Origin: Clostridium chromiireducens
GTDB taxonomy: Bacteria; Bacillota; Clostridia; Clostridiales; Clostridiaceae
Reading direction: 5' to 3'
Length of the DNA: 64,000 bases
Assembly: GCF_002029255.1 (NCBI RefSeq)
Contig: NZ_MZGT01000003.1
Span: forward strand, 1 to 64,000
The stretch's first letter is position 1, and each line of letters opens with the position of its first letter. Below, one piece after another: positions 17,993-26,379 of the stretch. The position numbers were made by a program, and so were the translations under genes. Under the pieces are notes generated by a model. It searched no databases. It saw only the letters and a program-made list of their open reading frames with translations, and was not told the origin of the DNA.

Positions 17993-18388
17993 GTGAGACA
18001 TGGATATCATATGGGATATGGATTTTGGGGTTCGTATATCTTAATGCTTATTTTAATGATTTTTGCAGTATTGTTATTCATTTTATTAAGAAATAAGAAA
18101 ACTGAAAATCCATTTGCAATAATATTAATTGATATTCTTAAAGAAAAATATGCTGCAGGTATAATCAATGCTGATGAGTATATTGAAAGAAAAGCTGTTA
18201 TTGAAGATACAGAGGATTCGAATCCTTATACTACTATACTTTTAAAAAGATATGCGCATTGTGCCATAGACACCAAGGAATTTTTAAATATTAAAAATGA
18301 AATTGAAAATAAAGGTATTAATAACTCAACATGTGAAAAACTTGCAAAGGGAGAATTGTCTTATGATGAGTTTAAACTTAGGAAATAG
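17993..18388 (+). CDS. membrane-anchored SHOCT-like protein
   Basis: 131 residues from a GTG start 7 nt after AGGAAGAGG. A short His/Gly-rich N-terminus (RHGYHMGYGFWGS) is followed by one membrane helix (about 15-33). The cytoplasmic part carries two SHOCT-like short helical units (LIDILKEKYAAGIINADEYIERK and a weaker second near the C-terminus, KLAKGELSYDEFK). It probably acts as an oligomerising membrane accessory of the two-component system, inferred only from operon position. His residues at the N-terminus could bind metal. Confidence 0.75.
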   Translation: MRHGYHMGYGFWGSYILMLILMIFAVLLFILLRNKKTENPFAIILIDILKEKYAAGIINADEYIERKAVIEDTEDSNPYTTILLKRYAHCAIDTKEFLNIKNEIENKGINNSTCEKLAKGELSYDEFKLRK

Positions 18389-18467
18389 ATTTGCTTTTCA
18401 TAAAGAGAATATAAATTCATAAAAACTATTGAATGGAAACAAATAAAAAGTATTAGGGGGAAAACAA

Positions 18468-19000
18468 ATGCCAAATAATAAAGTTTTAAAAAGTCTACGT
18501 TATATTTTACTTGCGATATTTTTGATACATAGTACTGTAGAAGCTTATCTTCACCAACTTCTGGGAGGAGGTAAGGAACCATCTATACATGCTCTGTGCC
18601 CTTATGGAGGATTAGAGTCACTTTATAGTTTGATTTTTGGAGGCACATTTATAGAAAAGATATTTTCAGGTACAATAGTTATTTTGATAATAACACTAAT
18701 AATAGCATTAATATTTAGAAGGAGTTTTTGTGGACTTATTTGTCCATTTGGCGCTCTTCAAGAATTCTTCGGGATTATAGGAAAGAAATTATTTAGAAAA
18801 AGGTTTATTATGCCAGAAAAAGTAGACAAGCCTTTAAGGTATCTTAAATATCTTGTTCTGCTGGATTAAACATGGATTTAAATGAAGTTTATAAAAAGCT
18901 TGATTTACCTATGTCTATTTCAAAAGATACTAAATTAAAAGACATTAAAAACATAATTCCAGATTTTGAAGTAGAAGGGGCTAGGGAAAAGTTAAGATAA
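18468..19000 (+). pseudogene. NapH-like 4Fe-4S membrane protein, internally deleted
   Basis: The reading frame from ATG 18468 (RBS AGGGGGA) gives 133 residues: membrane helices and two cysteine motifs (HALCPYGGLESLY and SFCGLICPFGALQEF) typical of NapH/NosR-type 4Fe-4S membrane proteins. It stops at 18869 inside what should be the next membrane helix. Immediately after, in another frame, 18872-18997 encodes MDLNEVYKKLDLPMSISKDT ... PDFEVEGAREKLR, which looks like the C-terminal end of the same family. The middle, including expected ferredoxin clusters, is gone. I read this as a deletion plus frame change; the short 5' product could still be made. Confidence 0.6.
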
Positions 19001-19068
19001 TTAAATTAAGTGATAATTCGAATAAGACATACTTTTGTTTGAGTGAAAAATGATAATACTTTAGTTGA

Positions 19069-19109
19069 GTGACATTGTCACAGATAAGAATAGCGATATT
19101 TATTAGAAT
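19069..19109 (+). promoter_or_regulatory. GTGAC-N3-GTCAC box with -10 (Crp/Fnr-like promoter 1)
   Basis: The palindrome GTGACATTGTCAC (19069-19081) is followed 29 nt after its centre by TAGAAT (19104-19109). The same geometry recurs at 19972 and 20572. The spacing fits a class II activator centred near -41. Confidence 0.5.
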
Positions 19110-19185
19110 AAAAGAGAACCAAAAAAGCGAAGGTAAAAAAATAGAAAGCGCTTATTTAATAAATAACAAATCGGGGGGATTTTAT

Positions 19186-19842
19186 TTGGAAAAATTTTTA
19201 AAGTTATGGAAGAAGTATTCATTTACACTATTAATCGCATTTATAGTATTAGGTATGTTTGATTTGAGATTTGCAGTGGTGGCTTTAATTTGTATGATAG
19301 CACCAGTAATTGTATCTATTTATAAGGGGAGATTTTGGTGCGGAAATTTATGTCCAAGAGGAAATTTTTATGATAACGTAGTATCAAAATTTAGTAATAA
19401 GAGAAAGCCGCCTAAGTTTTTTAAATCCTATTATTTTAGAGCGGTTATTCTAACAATAATGATGACAATGTTTACCTCAGGAGTATATAAAAATTGGGGG
19501 AACCTTTATGGAATAGGAATGGTAGTTTATAGATTGATTGTAGTAACAACTATAATAGGTATAGCATTATCCTTAGTATTCAATCATAGAACTTGGTGCA
19601 GCTTTTGTCCTATGGGAACTTTAGCATCAATCACAGGAAAATTTAGAAAAAGTAAAAACGTATTGCATGTATCAGATACATGTGTATCTTGCAAAATTTG
19701 CGAAAAGAAATGTCCATTAGGGTTAGTTCCATATGATTATAAAGGTGATATATTAAGCCACCCAGATTGTATTCAGTGCGGAAAGTGTGCTATAGCATGC
19801 CCTAAAAAAGCCATAGGATACAATAACATTACTATAAAATAG
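19186..19842 (+). CDS. NapH-like 4Fe-4S membrane electron carrier
   Basis: I place the start at TTG 19186 behind GGGGGG; the open frame extends upstream but without a ribosome site and across the GTGAC promoter box. The ~218-residue product has about four membrane helices and two CxxxCP-type motifs (FWCGNLCPRGNFYD and WCSFCPMG), followed by a C-terminal two-cluster ferredoxin domain (CVSCKICEKKCP and CIQCGKCAIACP). Such proteins pass electrons between quinone or ferredoxin pools and reductases. The partner is unknown here. Context with rhodanese and CoA-disulfide reductase suggests sulfur or thiol redox metabolism. Confidence 0.8.
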   Translation: MEKFLKLWKKYSFTLLIAFIVLGMFDLRFAVVALICMIAPVIVSIYKGRFWCGNLCPRGNFYDNVVSKFSNKRKPPKFFKSYYFRAVILTIMMTMFTSGVYKNWGNLYGIGMVVYRLIVVTTIIGIALSLVFNHRTWCSFCPMGTLASITGKFRKSKNVLHVSDTCVSCKICEKKCPLGLVPYDYKGDILSHPDCIQCGKCAIACPKKAIGYNNITIK

Positions 19843-20221
19843 GAATGATTCTGTTTTAAGGTACGAAATGTTAAAATTGCATGGTCATTATGGCATTTTA
19901 AATAGTTTAATAATAAGAAGAGAGGAAACTGAGAATAATATATCCTCTTTTTTTTAATGGATTTTATTTGTGTGACTAAATCACAAATGTTTTTGAGATA
20001 CTAGTATATAATAATATCAAGGAGTCACACTAGGAATAGTAAGTTAGATATATTAGATGATAAATCAAGTTATATACAAGCTTTATCTGGCAATTATCCA
20101 GTATTAGAGAAAATAGATAAAAAGAATAATATTATTAAAAGATTTAAATGAAATATTAAAAAATTAATGATATTAATGATTTATGAAATACTAATTAAGA
20201 AAAATTTGAGGAGGAATTAAA
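19843..20221 (+). other. gap with coding remnant and redox-type promoter
   Basis: Apart from the promoter box at 19971-20012, the only coding-like signal is an open stretch at about 20038-20151 reading KLDILDDKSSYIQALSGNYP and VLEKIDKKNNIIKRFK to a stop. It follows AAGGAGTCAC but has no start codon at a proper distance. It may be the end of a lost gene that this promoter once served. The rhodanese gene lies 70 bp further on and is now the first complete gene downstream of the promoter. Confidence 0.4.
19971..20012 (+). promoter_or_regulatory. GTGAC-N3-ATCAC box with TATAAT (promoter 2)
   Basis: TGTGACTAAATCACA (19971-19985) is a near-palindrome. TATAAT (20007-20012) starts 29 nt after its centre. 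Flanking bases also match promoter 3 closely. It drives the region leading to the rhodanese gene. Confidence 0.6.
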
Positions 20222-20542
20222 ATGTTTGGATTATTTAAGAAGGATAATGGAAGAGTAATTAATGTGAATGATATTGATGAGTTAATAGGAAAGGTTGAGT
20301 TGATTGATATCCGAGAAGATTATGAATATAAGGGTGGCAGTATAAAAAGTGCTAAAAATATACCAATGGGTAAACTTTTAAATGAGCCAGAAAAATATTT
20401 AAATAAAAGTAAAGAATACTACATAATGTGCCAATCAGGTGGCAGAAGCGCAAGAGCATGTAATACACTTACAAGTCAAGGATTTAATGTTGTCAATGTT
20501 TCAGGTGGAATGGGGTCATATGCAGGAACTAAAAGAAAATAG
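20222..20542 (+). CDS. single-domain rhodanese
   Basis: 106-residue cytoplasmic rhodanese, with a GAGGAGG ribosome site. The domain contains DIREDYEYKGGSI (substrate-side signature, about 29-41) and the active-site loop CQSGGRSAR with catalytic C70. Rhodaneses carry persulfide sulfur on this Cys and deliver it to acceptors. It precedes a CoA-disulfide-reductase/rhodanese fusion that has its own similar promoter, so both probably belong to one sulfur-transfer response. Confidence 0.9.
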   Translation: MFGLFKKDNGRVINVNDIDELIGKVELIDIREDYEYKGGSIKSAKNIPMGKLLNEPEKYLNKSKEYYIMCQSGGRSARACNTLTSQGFNVVNVSGGMGSYAGTKRK

Positions 20543-20570
20543 TTTGTTTTCTTTTGCTATAGTATATGTG

Positions 20571-20612
20571 TGTGACTAGATCGCATAAATTTTCTAGAGA
20601 TTTATATATAAT
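20571..20612 (+). promoter_or_regulatory. GTGAC-N3-ATCGC box with TATAAT (promoter 3)
   Basis: TGTGACTAGATCGCA (20571-20585) is followed by TATAAT (20607-20612), with the -10 starting 29 nt after the box centre, exactly as at 19971. It lies 55 bp upstream of the CoA-disulfide-reductase-like gene. Confidence 0.6.
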
Positions 20613-20666
20613 AAAGTCATGGAAGTAAATAAATGACTTTTATGATAAAATAGGAGGTTCGTGATT

Positions 20667-22367
20667 ATGAAGAAGAAAATATTAATAGTTGGAGGAGTTG
20701 CAGGGGGAGCATCAGCTGCAGCAAGACTTAGAAGGCTTAGTGAAGAAGATGAAATAATAATGTTTGAAAGAGGGCCACATGTATCTTTTTCGAATTGTGC
20801 ACTACCATATCATTTAAGTGGGTTAATAGATGAAGCTGATAGATTGGTTTTAATGAGTCCAGAAAAATTTCTAGTTCAATATAATATTCAAGCTAGAGTA
20901 AATAATGAAGTGTTATCTATAAATAAAGAAGAAAAATATGCACTTATTAAAAATCTACTAACTGGTGAAACATATAAAGAGAACTATGATAAGTTAGTGT
21001 TATCTCCAGGAGCTAAGCCAATTGTGCCTAATATTCCAGGAATAGAAGAAGTGAATGTTTTTACAATAAGAAATGTAGTTGATATAGATAAGCTAAATAA
21101 ATACATTAAATCAATGGATGCAAAAGACATAGTCGTTATTGGCGGTGGATATGTAGGAGTTGAAGCAGCTGAAAATTTAAGGGAAGCTGATTATAATGTG
21201 ACACTTATAGAAGGAACAGATCAAATATTAAGGCCATTTGATTATGATATGGTTCAAATTCTTCATAAAGAACTTTATGATCATGGAATAGATTTAATTG
21301 TAGGAGATAAAGTTGAAAAATTTGAAAAGGATACAGTAGTTTTAGGATCAGGTAAAAAAGTTAATGCTAAAGTTGTAGTAATGGCTATTGGTGTTTCACC
21401 TGAAACTGCTTTAGCTAAAGAAGCAGCATTGGACATTGGCGAAACAGGAGCAATAAAGGTAGATCAAAATTACAGAACAAATGATGAGAATATTTATGCT
21501 GTTGGAGATGCAATAGAAGTTTATAATTCATTAACTCATTCCGTACAAAAATTATCACTTGCAGGACCGGCTCAAAAGCAGGCAAGATCCGTTGCAGACC
21601 ATATGAACGGAAAGAAGGGAATAAATAAGGGATATATAGGATCATCGGCTATAAAAGTTTTTGATTATAATGGAGCATCGACAGGCCTAAATGAAGCTCT
21701 TATAAATGTCTTAAATATGAAAATACAATATGATGTTGTAAGGGTTATACTTACAGATAAGGTAGGAATAATGCCTAATTCATCACCAGTGCACTTAAAA
21801 TTATTATTTGAAGTTCCAACAGGAAAGATTTTAGGAGCTCAAGCTATAGGTAAAGGTGATGTCACAAAGAGAATAGATGTAATTGCTACAGCTATAAAAT
21901 TTGGAGGCACTTTAGAAGATTTAAAAGATTTAGAATTGTGTTATGCACCACCATTTTCTACTGCAAAAGATGTGGTTAACTATGCAGGATATGTTGGTTC
22001 TAATCTCTTAAATGGTGACTTTAAACAGGTTAATGTTGATTTAGTAAGAGGCCTTGTAGAGCATAATTCTCATATAATAGATGTAAGAGAAAGAGGCGAG
22101 TTTGCAAGCGGCCATATTAAAAATGCAGTAAATATTCCATTAAGTGAATTAAGACAAAGAATAAATGAAATACCAAAAGATAAACCAGTATATCTACATT
22201 GTAGAACAGGACAAAGAAGTTATAATGCTACTTTAGCACTTCAAAACTTAGGATTTAGTAAGGTGTATAATATCACAGGAAGCTTTTTAGCATTATCTTT
22301 TTATGAATACTTTAATGATAAAACTAAGAATAGAGAAAGTATTGTTACAGAATATAATTTTAGATAA
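20667..22367 (+). CDS. CoA-disulfide reductase-like flavoprotein with C-terminal rhodanese
   Basis: 566 residues from ATG 20667, 9 nt after AGGAGG; the GTG at 20661 is too close to that site. The FAD Rossmann motif is GGVAGGASAA (9-18). The single redox Cys C44 lies in SFSNCALPY, the CoADR/Nox class signature. A NAD(P)H-binding GGGYVGVEAAE motif lies near 160. The C-terminal rhodanese domain (about 455-560) has DVRERGEFASGHI and active Cys C512 in HCRTGQRSY. Family members reduce CoA disulfide, CoA persulfide or polysulfide with NAD(P)H, and the rhodanese domain supplies sulfane sulfur. It is followed by a strong terminator. Confidence 0.92.
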   Translation: MKKKILIVGGVAGGASAAARLRRLSEEDEIIMFERGPHVSFSNCALPYHLSGLIDEADRLVLMSPEKFLVQYNIQARVNNEVLSINKEEKYALIKNLLTGETYKENYDKLVLSPGAKPIVPNIPGIEEVNVFTIRNVVDIDKLNKYIKSMDAKDIVVIGGGYVGVEAAENLREADYNVTLIEGTDQILRPFDYDMVQILHKELYDHGIDLIVGDKVEKFEKDTVVLGSGKKVNAKVVVMAIGVSPETALAKEAALDIGETGAIKVDQNYRTNDENIYAVGDAIEVYNSLTHSVQKLSLAGPAQKQARSVADHMNGKKGINKGYIGSSAIKVFDYNGASTGLNEALINVLNMKIQYDVVRVILTDKVGIMPNSSPVHLKLLFEVPTGKILGAQAIGKGDVTKRIDVIATAIKFGGTLEDLKDLELCYAPPFSTAKDVVNYAGYVGSNLLNGDFKQVNVDLVRGLVEHNSHIIDVRERGEFASGHIKNAVNIPLSELRQRINEIPKDKPVYLHCRTGQRSYNATLALQNLGFSKVYNITGSFLALSFYEYFNDKTKNRESIVTEYNFR

Positions 22368-22389
22368 AGTTTTGAAAGGTCTTAATAAG

Positions 22390-22427
22390 AAAACCACTCA
22401 AGTTGTGTTAAATTTGAGTGGTTTTTG
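22390..22427 (+). terminator. rho-independent terminator
   Basis: AAAACCACTCAA pairs with TTGAGTGGTTTT and is followed by T residues, 23 nt after the flavoprotein gene. Confidence 0.85.
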
Positions 22428-22435
22428 TAGATTCT

Positions 22436-22472
22436 TTCTTAATTTCTATTTGATCATAATAGAAATTAAGAA
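22436..22472. promoter_or_regulatory. perfect 15-bp inverted repeat upstream of cytochrome-b5-domain gene
   Basis: TTCTTAATTTCTATT (22436-22450) is exactly inverted at 22458-22472 with a 7-nt loop. There is no T-run after it, so an operator or RNA hairpin is more likely than a terminator. It lies about 100 bp upstream of the start at 22575. Confidence 0.5.
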
Positions 22473-22574
22473 GTAGTACAATATTTAGAAAAATTCTACA
22501 TTAATAAACAAGTATCATATTATCATTATTATATTAATAAAATGTTTATAGATAAAAATAGTTTAGGGGTATTT

Positions 22575-23150
22575 ATGTCTATTTATTTTGATTTAAAAAC
22601 AATTGAAGATCTTATACGAGAAAATTATAGCAGGCAACAAAAACAATTTACTTTAGAAGAATTAGCACAATATGATGGAAGTAATGGAAAGCCAATTTAT
22701 GTGGCAGTTGATGGTATAGTCTATGATTTAAGTAAAGTAGAATCATGGTCAGGAGGTAAGCATTTTGATCTTACTGCTGGGAAAGATTTAACAACCGAAT
22801 TTTATTCTCATCATGGAGTTATTACAGAACTTAGCGGAATACCTAAGATTGGAATACTTACAGAAAGTAAAAATATAAATACTGCATCTAAAGCTAGGGT
22901 AGCACTGGTAGATACATATGATTTTAGCCCTGATGATTGGATTGGATATATTACTCCATTAGTTGATGATGCATTAGAAGAAGCTAATGGTGGAGTTAGT
23001 TTAGAACATTTATTTCAGAAATATATCATGGTAGGTATACTTGTAGGGCAAGGAAGAACTTTTGATCAAGCTACTAGTGAGATATCGGATTGGGAAAAGA
23101 CTGGTATATCTAAACTATTAGATAAGAGTAAGATGACCAGAGATTATTAG
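22575..23150 (+). CDS. cytochrome b5-like heme/steroid-binding domain protein
   Basis: I prefer ATG 22575 (191 residues), which follows AGGGGT, over the ATG at 22542, which lacks a ribosome site. Residues about 25-95 form a cytochrome-b5-like domain: FTLEELAQYDGSNGKPIYVAV, VYDLSK, WSGGKHFDLTAGKDLT and FYSHHG. It resembles the heme/steroid-binding (MAPR-like) class. The C-terminal ~85 residues are helical and unrecognised. No membrane anchor or signal peptide is visible, so it is cytoplasmic. Function in an anaerobe is unclear; heme binding is not assured because the classical paired axial His (HPGG type) is not clearly present. Confidence 0.8.
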   Translation: MSIYFDLKTIEDLIRENYSRQQKQFTLEELAQYDGSNGKPIYVAVDGIVYDLSKVESWSGGKHFDLTAGKDLTTEFYSHHGVITELSGIPKIGILTESKNINTASKARVALVDTYDFSPDDWIGYITPLVDDALEEANGGVSLEHLFQKYIMVGILVGQGRTFDQATSEISDWEKTGISKLLDKSKMTRDY

Positions 23151-23190
23151 TAGTAAAGTGAATATAAATATTTCTTGCATTAGTTTAACA

Positions 23191-23236
23191 AACCTACTAT
23201 AAGGAACAGTCTAACAATGTTCTTTATAATAGGTTT
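23191..23236 (+). terminator. terminator-like hairpin
   Basis: A long imperfect stem pairs AACCTACTATAAGGAACA (from 23191) with TGTTCTTTATAATAGGTT (ending 23235). It is followed by TTAAACTTTTT. Confidence 0.7.
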
Positions 23237-23357
23237 TAAACTTTTTATGGATGTTCACAAATAAAAGTACCTTTTCATATTTTTATATAATATCTAGTAC
23301 TATTTTATAAGGGGCAAAAATTTTATTGATATTTTGTAAATGTTAATATTACTGGGT

Positions 23358-23840
23358 TTATTTAGTTAAGGGTTCGTTTGCAATATGATTGCAGAAGTCG
23401 AAAAGATTATATCTTAAAGGTAAATTCTTTATTGATACTATATCTTCTTTAAAGTTTCCATCCCATGGAGAAACAGATATGAGACAATCATCAAAAACTT
23501 TCATTAAATACTGTTTCTTATCATCAAAAATAAGTTTTATTCTGTAAGGCTCTTTTTTATCAGCAGCCTCATCAGAATAATTATCACTAGTTAAAGAAGA
23601 AATAAAATCTTCCATTATTATATTTTCATCACTAGGAACATCTATTTCCTTATATAAGTTTGTATCAAACACATAAAGGGTAAACTTTTCATTATTTAAT
23701 ATTTTATTCCTAATTTCATCAATATAATAATGATTGTTTGGTTTTACAGATAAATTTATGTATTTAGGATCTTGTAAACTACAACCACTAATAGTGGAAA
23801 AAAGAAAAAGAACAATAAAAATATAATGTAATTTCTTCAA
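23358..23840 (-). CDS. hypothetical lipoprotein
   Basis: 160 residues. The N-terminus is a lipoprotein signal (MKKLHYIFIVLFLFSTISGC) with lipobox ISGC and lipidated C20. The mature domain is alpha/beta with no recognised catalytic motif. Size and style fit the clostridial DUF4883-type lipoproteins, which is a tentative match only. It is monocistronic with GGAGGTC before the ATG, and convergent to the cytochrome-b5-domain gene. Confidence 0.75.
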   Translation of the reverse strand: MKKLHYIFIVLFLFSTISGCSLQDPKYINLSVKPNNHYYIDEIRNKILNNEKFTLYVFDTNLYKEIDVPSDENIIMEDFISSLTSDNYSDEAADKKEPYRIKLIFDDKKQYLMKVFDDCLISVSPWDGNFKEDIVSIKNLPLRYNLFDFCNHIANEPLTK

Positions 23841-23981
23841 ATAAAAGACCTCCTTGAAATACTTTATTCATTATTAATTTATTCTTTGTATTATATTTTA
23901 GAACATTTTGGACAATGAATAGGTGATAATTAACGTTATTTTATAATATGAATAAGAGTAATGATAAATTTGGGGGGCAGT

Positions 23982-25004
23982 ATGTATATAATAGGAACAG
24001 TAGGACCAAATGTAAAAGATAGAACTATACTAAAAGGCATAATAGATAGTGGCGTAAATGCATTAAGATTCAATTTTATACACGGAAGTGCAACAGAATT
24101 TTTAGAATTTTTTGAGATGGCGAAGGAAATAAAAGATAATATAGAAATTGTGCTGGACCTTTCAGGGAATAAAGTAAGAGTATCTAGTAAATTTCAATAT
24201 ATATATAAAGTTTATGATGGAGAAGAAATTTATTTTTGTGGAGAAGATAAATATGAAGAGATAAACAAAGATACTAATAAAATAAAAACAAAGATAATTC
24301 CATTAAATATAAAAAATAAAATATTAAATGAAAAGAACTATGAACAAATAGGAATAAAAGATAATACCATGATTTTTAATGTTATAGGTAAAAAAGATGG
24401 ACTTATTAGGGTTGTTACAATAAGAGGGGGGATAATAAGAAAAGGGAAGGGCTGTAATATAAAAAATTTAGAAAGAAAAGCTTTCTCATTAAGTGAAAAT
24501 GATAAGAATGCAATAAGATGGGGAATCAAAAATAAAGTAGATATTATATGCCAATCATTTGTTGAAAGTAAAGAAGATATAGAAGATATAAAACTATTCC
24601 TAAATAAAAATATGGAAGGTGGTATTCAACCAAAAATTTGGGCAAAGATTGAAACCTTAAATGGCGTAAATAATATAAAAACTATTTTGACTGAGGCAGA
24701 TGGAATTGTAATAGGCAGAGGAGATCTTATTCCAGAAACATCAATTGAAGATACGCCAGTATATGAAGAGCAAATAATAAAAGAAGTTATTAAGGATAAG
24801 GGAAAAGATATAATCATCGGAACTCACCTTTTTAATAGTATGAAAAGCGGAAAAATGCCGGCTATTTCAGAAGTGGAAAGTATATATAATTTCATAAAGA
24901 TAGGAGCTACAGGATTTCTATTAGCTGGCGAAACATCAGTAGGAAAAGCACCAGTCAAAACAGTTGAATTTTTAAATAAATTAATTATAAAATATAAGGA
25001 ATGA
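23982..25004 (+). CDS. short pyruvate-kinase-like protein
   Basis: 340 residues from ATG 23982 behind GGGGGGC. It carries the pyruvate kinase barrel: GTVGPNVKDRTILKGIIDSG and LRFNFIHGS near the N-terminus, LDLSGNKVRVS where true enzymes have LDTKGPEIR, a small B-like insert (about 60-140), KIETLNGVNNI with the catalytic-type Lys/Glu, and GIVIGRGDL. It ends after the barrel and lacks the ~120-residue C-terminal allosteric domain of standard ~470-residue enzymes. It is therefore an atypical paralogue. It may act on another enolpyruvate-type substrate, have lost activity, or be a minimal kinase; the sequence does not decide. Confidence 0.8.
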   Translation: MYIIGTVGPNVKDRTILKGIIDSGVNALRFNFIHGSATEFLEFFEMAKEIKDNIEIVLDLSGNKVRVSSKFQYIYKVYDGEEIYFCGEDKYEEINKDTNKIKTKIIPLNIKNKILNEKNYEQIGIKDNTMIFNVIGKKDGLIRVVTIRGGIIRKGKGCNIKNLERKAFSLSENDKNAIRWGIKNKVDIICQSFVESKEDIEDIKLFLNKNMEGGIQPKIWAKIETLNGVNNIKTILTEADGIVIGRGDLIPETSIEDTPVYEEQIIKEVIKDKGKDIIIGTHLFNSMKSGKMPAISEVESIYNFIKIGATGFLLAGETSVGKAPVKTVEFLNKLIIKYKE

Positions 25005-25212
25005 TAAAAGCTGCATATAGACAAGTTAAATATAGTTTGTCTATATGCATTAAGTCATCTGAATTATATGATTTTTGCTAAACTGACTTTAGAGTTTTCT
25101 TTCACCAAATGCAAAATATCTATATAATATTGATAAATTCACTATTATGTTTATTTTTTAGACATTACTAAAAGATGGTAACATCTTTATGCAAATTATT
25201 GCACACCTATAT

Positions 25213-25707
25213 TTAAACATGCTTGTGAATTCTATTTAAGTAAAAACTTATTATAAGAGTTAAGGCATAATCATATATTAAAAAGCCGATTTGTCCTGCT
25301 ATCCACATTAAATAGATAGGCGATTTAATATTAAAAGTATCTAAGAAATTTGAGATAACAAAATACATTAGAGAAAGTAGAATATTAAAAGAAATTAACT
25401 TTAAGAATATCTCTATAACAATGTTTCTGCGTTTTTCTATAAAGTACTTTACTATCCCATAAATACCAAAAAATAAAGTATATAAAAAAGCAATATTAAC
25501 TGGAGTTAAAAAAAAGCTTAATATACTGGATGCAATATAAACCAGTATTGTTCCTTTAATTGAAGTTCTAATAATTGATATAGGAATTAAGCATGAAGCA
25601 ACTGTCAAAATAGATAAAGTACTTATTGAAATAATAGAAGCAGTATAAAGTATTATTAGAGTTAAAGTCACTAATATTCCACTTTCAGCAACAGATTTTG
25701 CATTCAT
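25213..25707 (-). CDS. hypothetical multi-pass membrane protein (DUF2232-like)
   Basis: 164 residues from ATG 25707, which follows AGAGGTGAATAATTTT; the longer frame to 25758 has no ribosome site. Four to five hydrophobic segments span most of the protein (SGILVTLTLIILYTASIIS, FLTPVNIAFLYTLFFGIYG and others), with the basic loop KYFIEKRRN between them. The topology resembles the N-terminal part of DUF2232/YybS-type or S-component-like membrane proteins. No substrate is inferable. It is downstream of the DnaJ-DUF5685 pair on the same strand. Confidence 0.7.
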   Translation of the reverse strand: MNAKSVAESGILVTLTLIILYTASIISISTLSILTVASCLIPISIIRTSIKGTILVYIASSILSFFLTPVNIAFLYTLFFGIYGIVKYFIEKRRNIVIEIFLKLISFNILLSLMYFVISNFLDTFNIKSPIYLMWIAGQIGFLIYDYALTLIISFYLNRIHKHV

Positions 25708-25782
25708 AAAATTATTCACCTCTTTAAATAAGTACAAGTTTGTACTGTGAATTTTCATGGGAAAGCCTTAACAAACTAAAGA

Positions 25783-26379
25783 TTAGCAACAGCCAATCAA
25801 ATCTCCACCAGCACATTCGCATAAAGAATCTAAACACCAAAGATTTATACAACAGTTACACATGTCTGCATTGTTTGTGTTGGTTGTTCTATAATATGGA
25901 TTAGAGTAATTGTTTCCTCTTTGCCTCAATGAGTTTAAACCTTGTCTATATTCGAAGTTATTTGGATCCATAGTTACCGCTGTATTCATATGTTCCAAAG
26001 CGGAATCAAACCATCCCTTGTTTAAAAGTACAGCGCCATATAAATAATTCCATTCGGCATTTCTATTATTATTAGAATTTAATCTGCTTTCAGCAGCTGT
26101 ATAATTTCCAGATTGAATAAATCTTCTTATTTCTTGAAAATCAGAAAAGCTGCTAGAAGAATTATTATAAGAAGAATTATTGCTATAATTAGCATTTGGG
26201 TTTTTGGTTAATTTTTCATAAGCCTCATTAATTTCAATCATTTTTTCTTGAGCTAAATTTTTTAAAGGATTATCACCAAATTGATCAGGATGATATTGTT
26301 TAATTAATTTTCTATAAGCACTTTTTATCTCATCCTGACTGGCACCTGGTTTTACGCCTAATATTTCATATGGATTCAT
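25783..26379 (-). CDS. J-domain protein with Cys-rich tail
   Basis: 198 residues. The J domain at 1-65 has the HPD motif at 30-32 (YHPDQFG), so it should stimulate an Hsp70 (DnaK). A Ser/Asn-rich linker follows, then a TPR-like helical pair (about 85-150). The tail is strikingly Cys-rich ([17 protein letters not shown]: about nine Cys in the last 30 residues), suggesting metal binding. There is no zinc-finger domain of classical DnaJ. Its start overlaps the stop of the upstream DUF5685 gene by 1 nt, so the two are translationally coupled and probably work together. Confidence 0.88.
   Translation of the reverse strand: MNPYEILGVKPGASQDEIKSAYRKLIKQYHPDQFGDNPLKNLAQEKMIEINEAYEKLTKNPNANYSNNSSYNNSSSSFSDFQEIRRFIQSGNYTAAESRLNSNNNRNAEWNYLYGAVLLNKGWFDSALEHMNTAVTMDPNNFEYRQGLNSLRQRGNNYSNPYYRTTNTNNADMCNCCINLWCLDSLCECAGGDLIGCC

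Noticed and set aside
18205-18230. TTCGAATCC, resembling a tRNA T-arm
   Set aside because: It lies inside the SHOCT gene and no acceptor, D or anticodon stems can be built around it.
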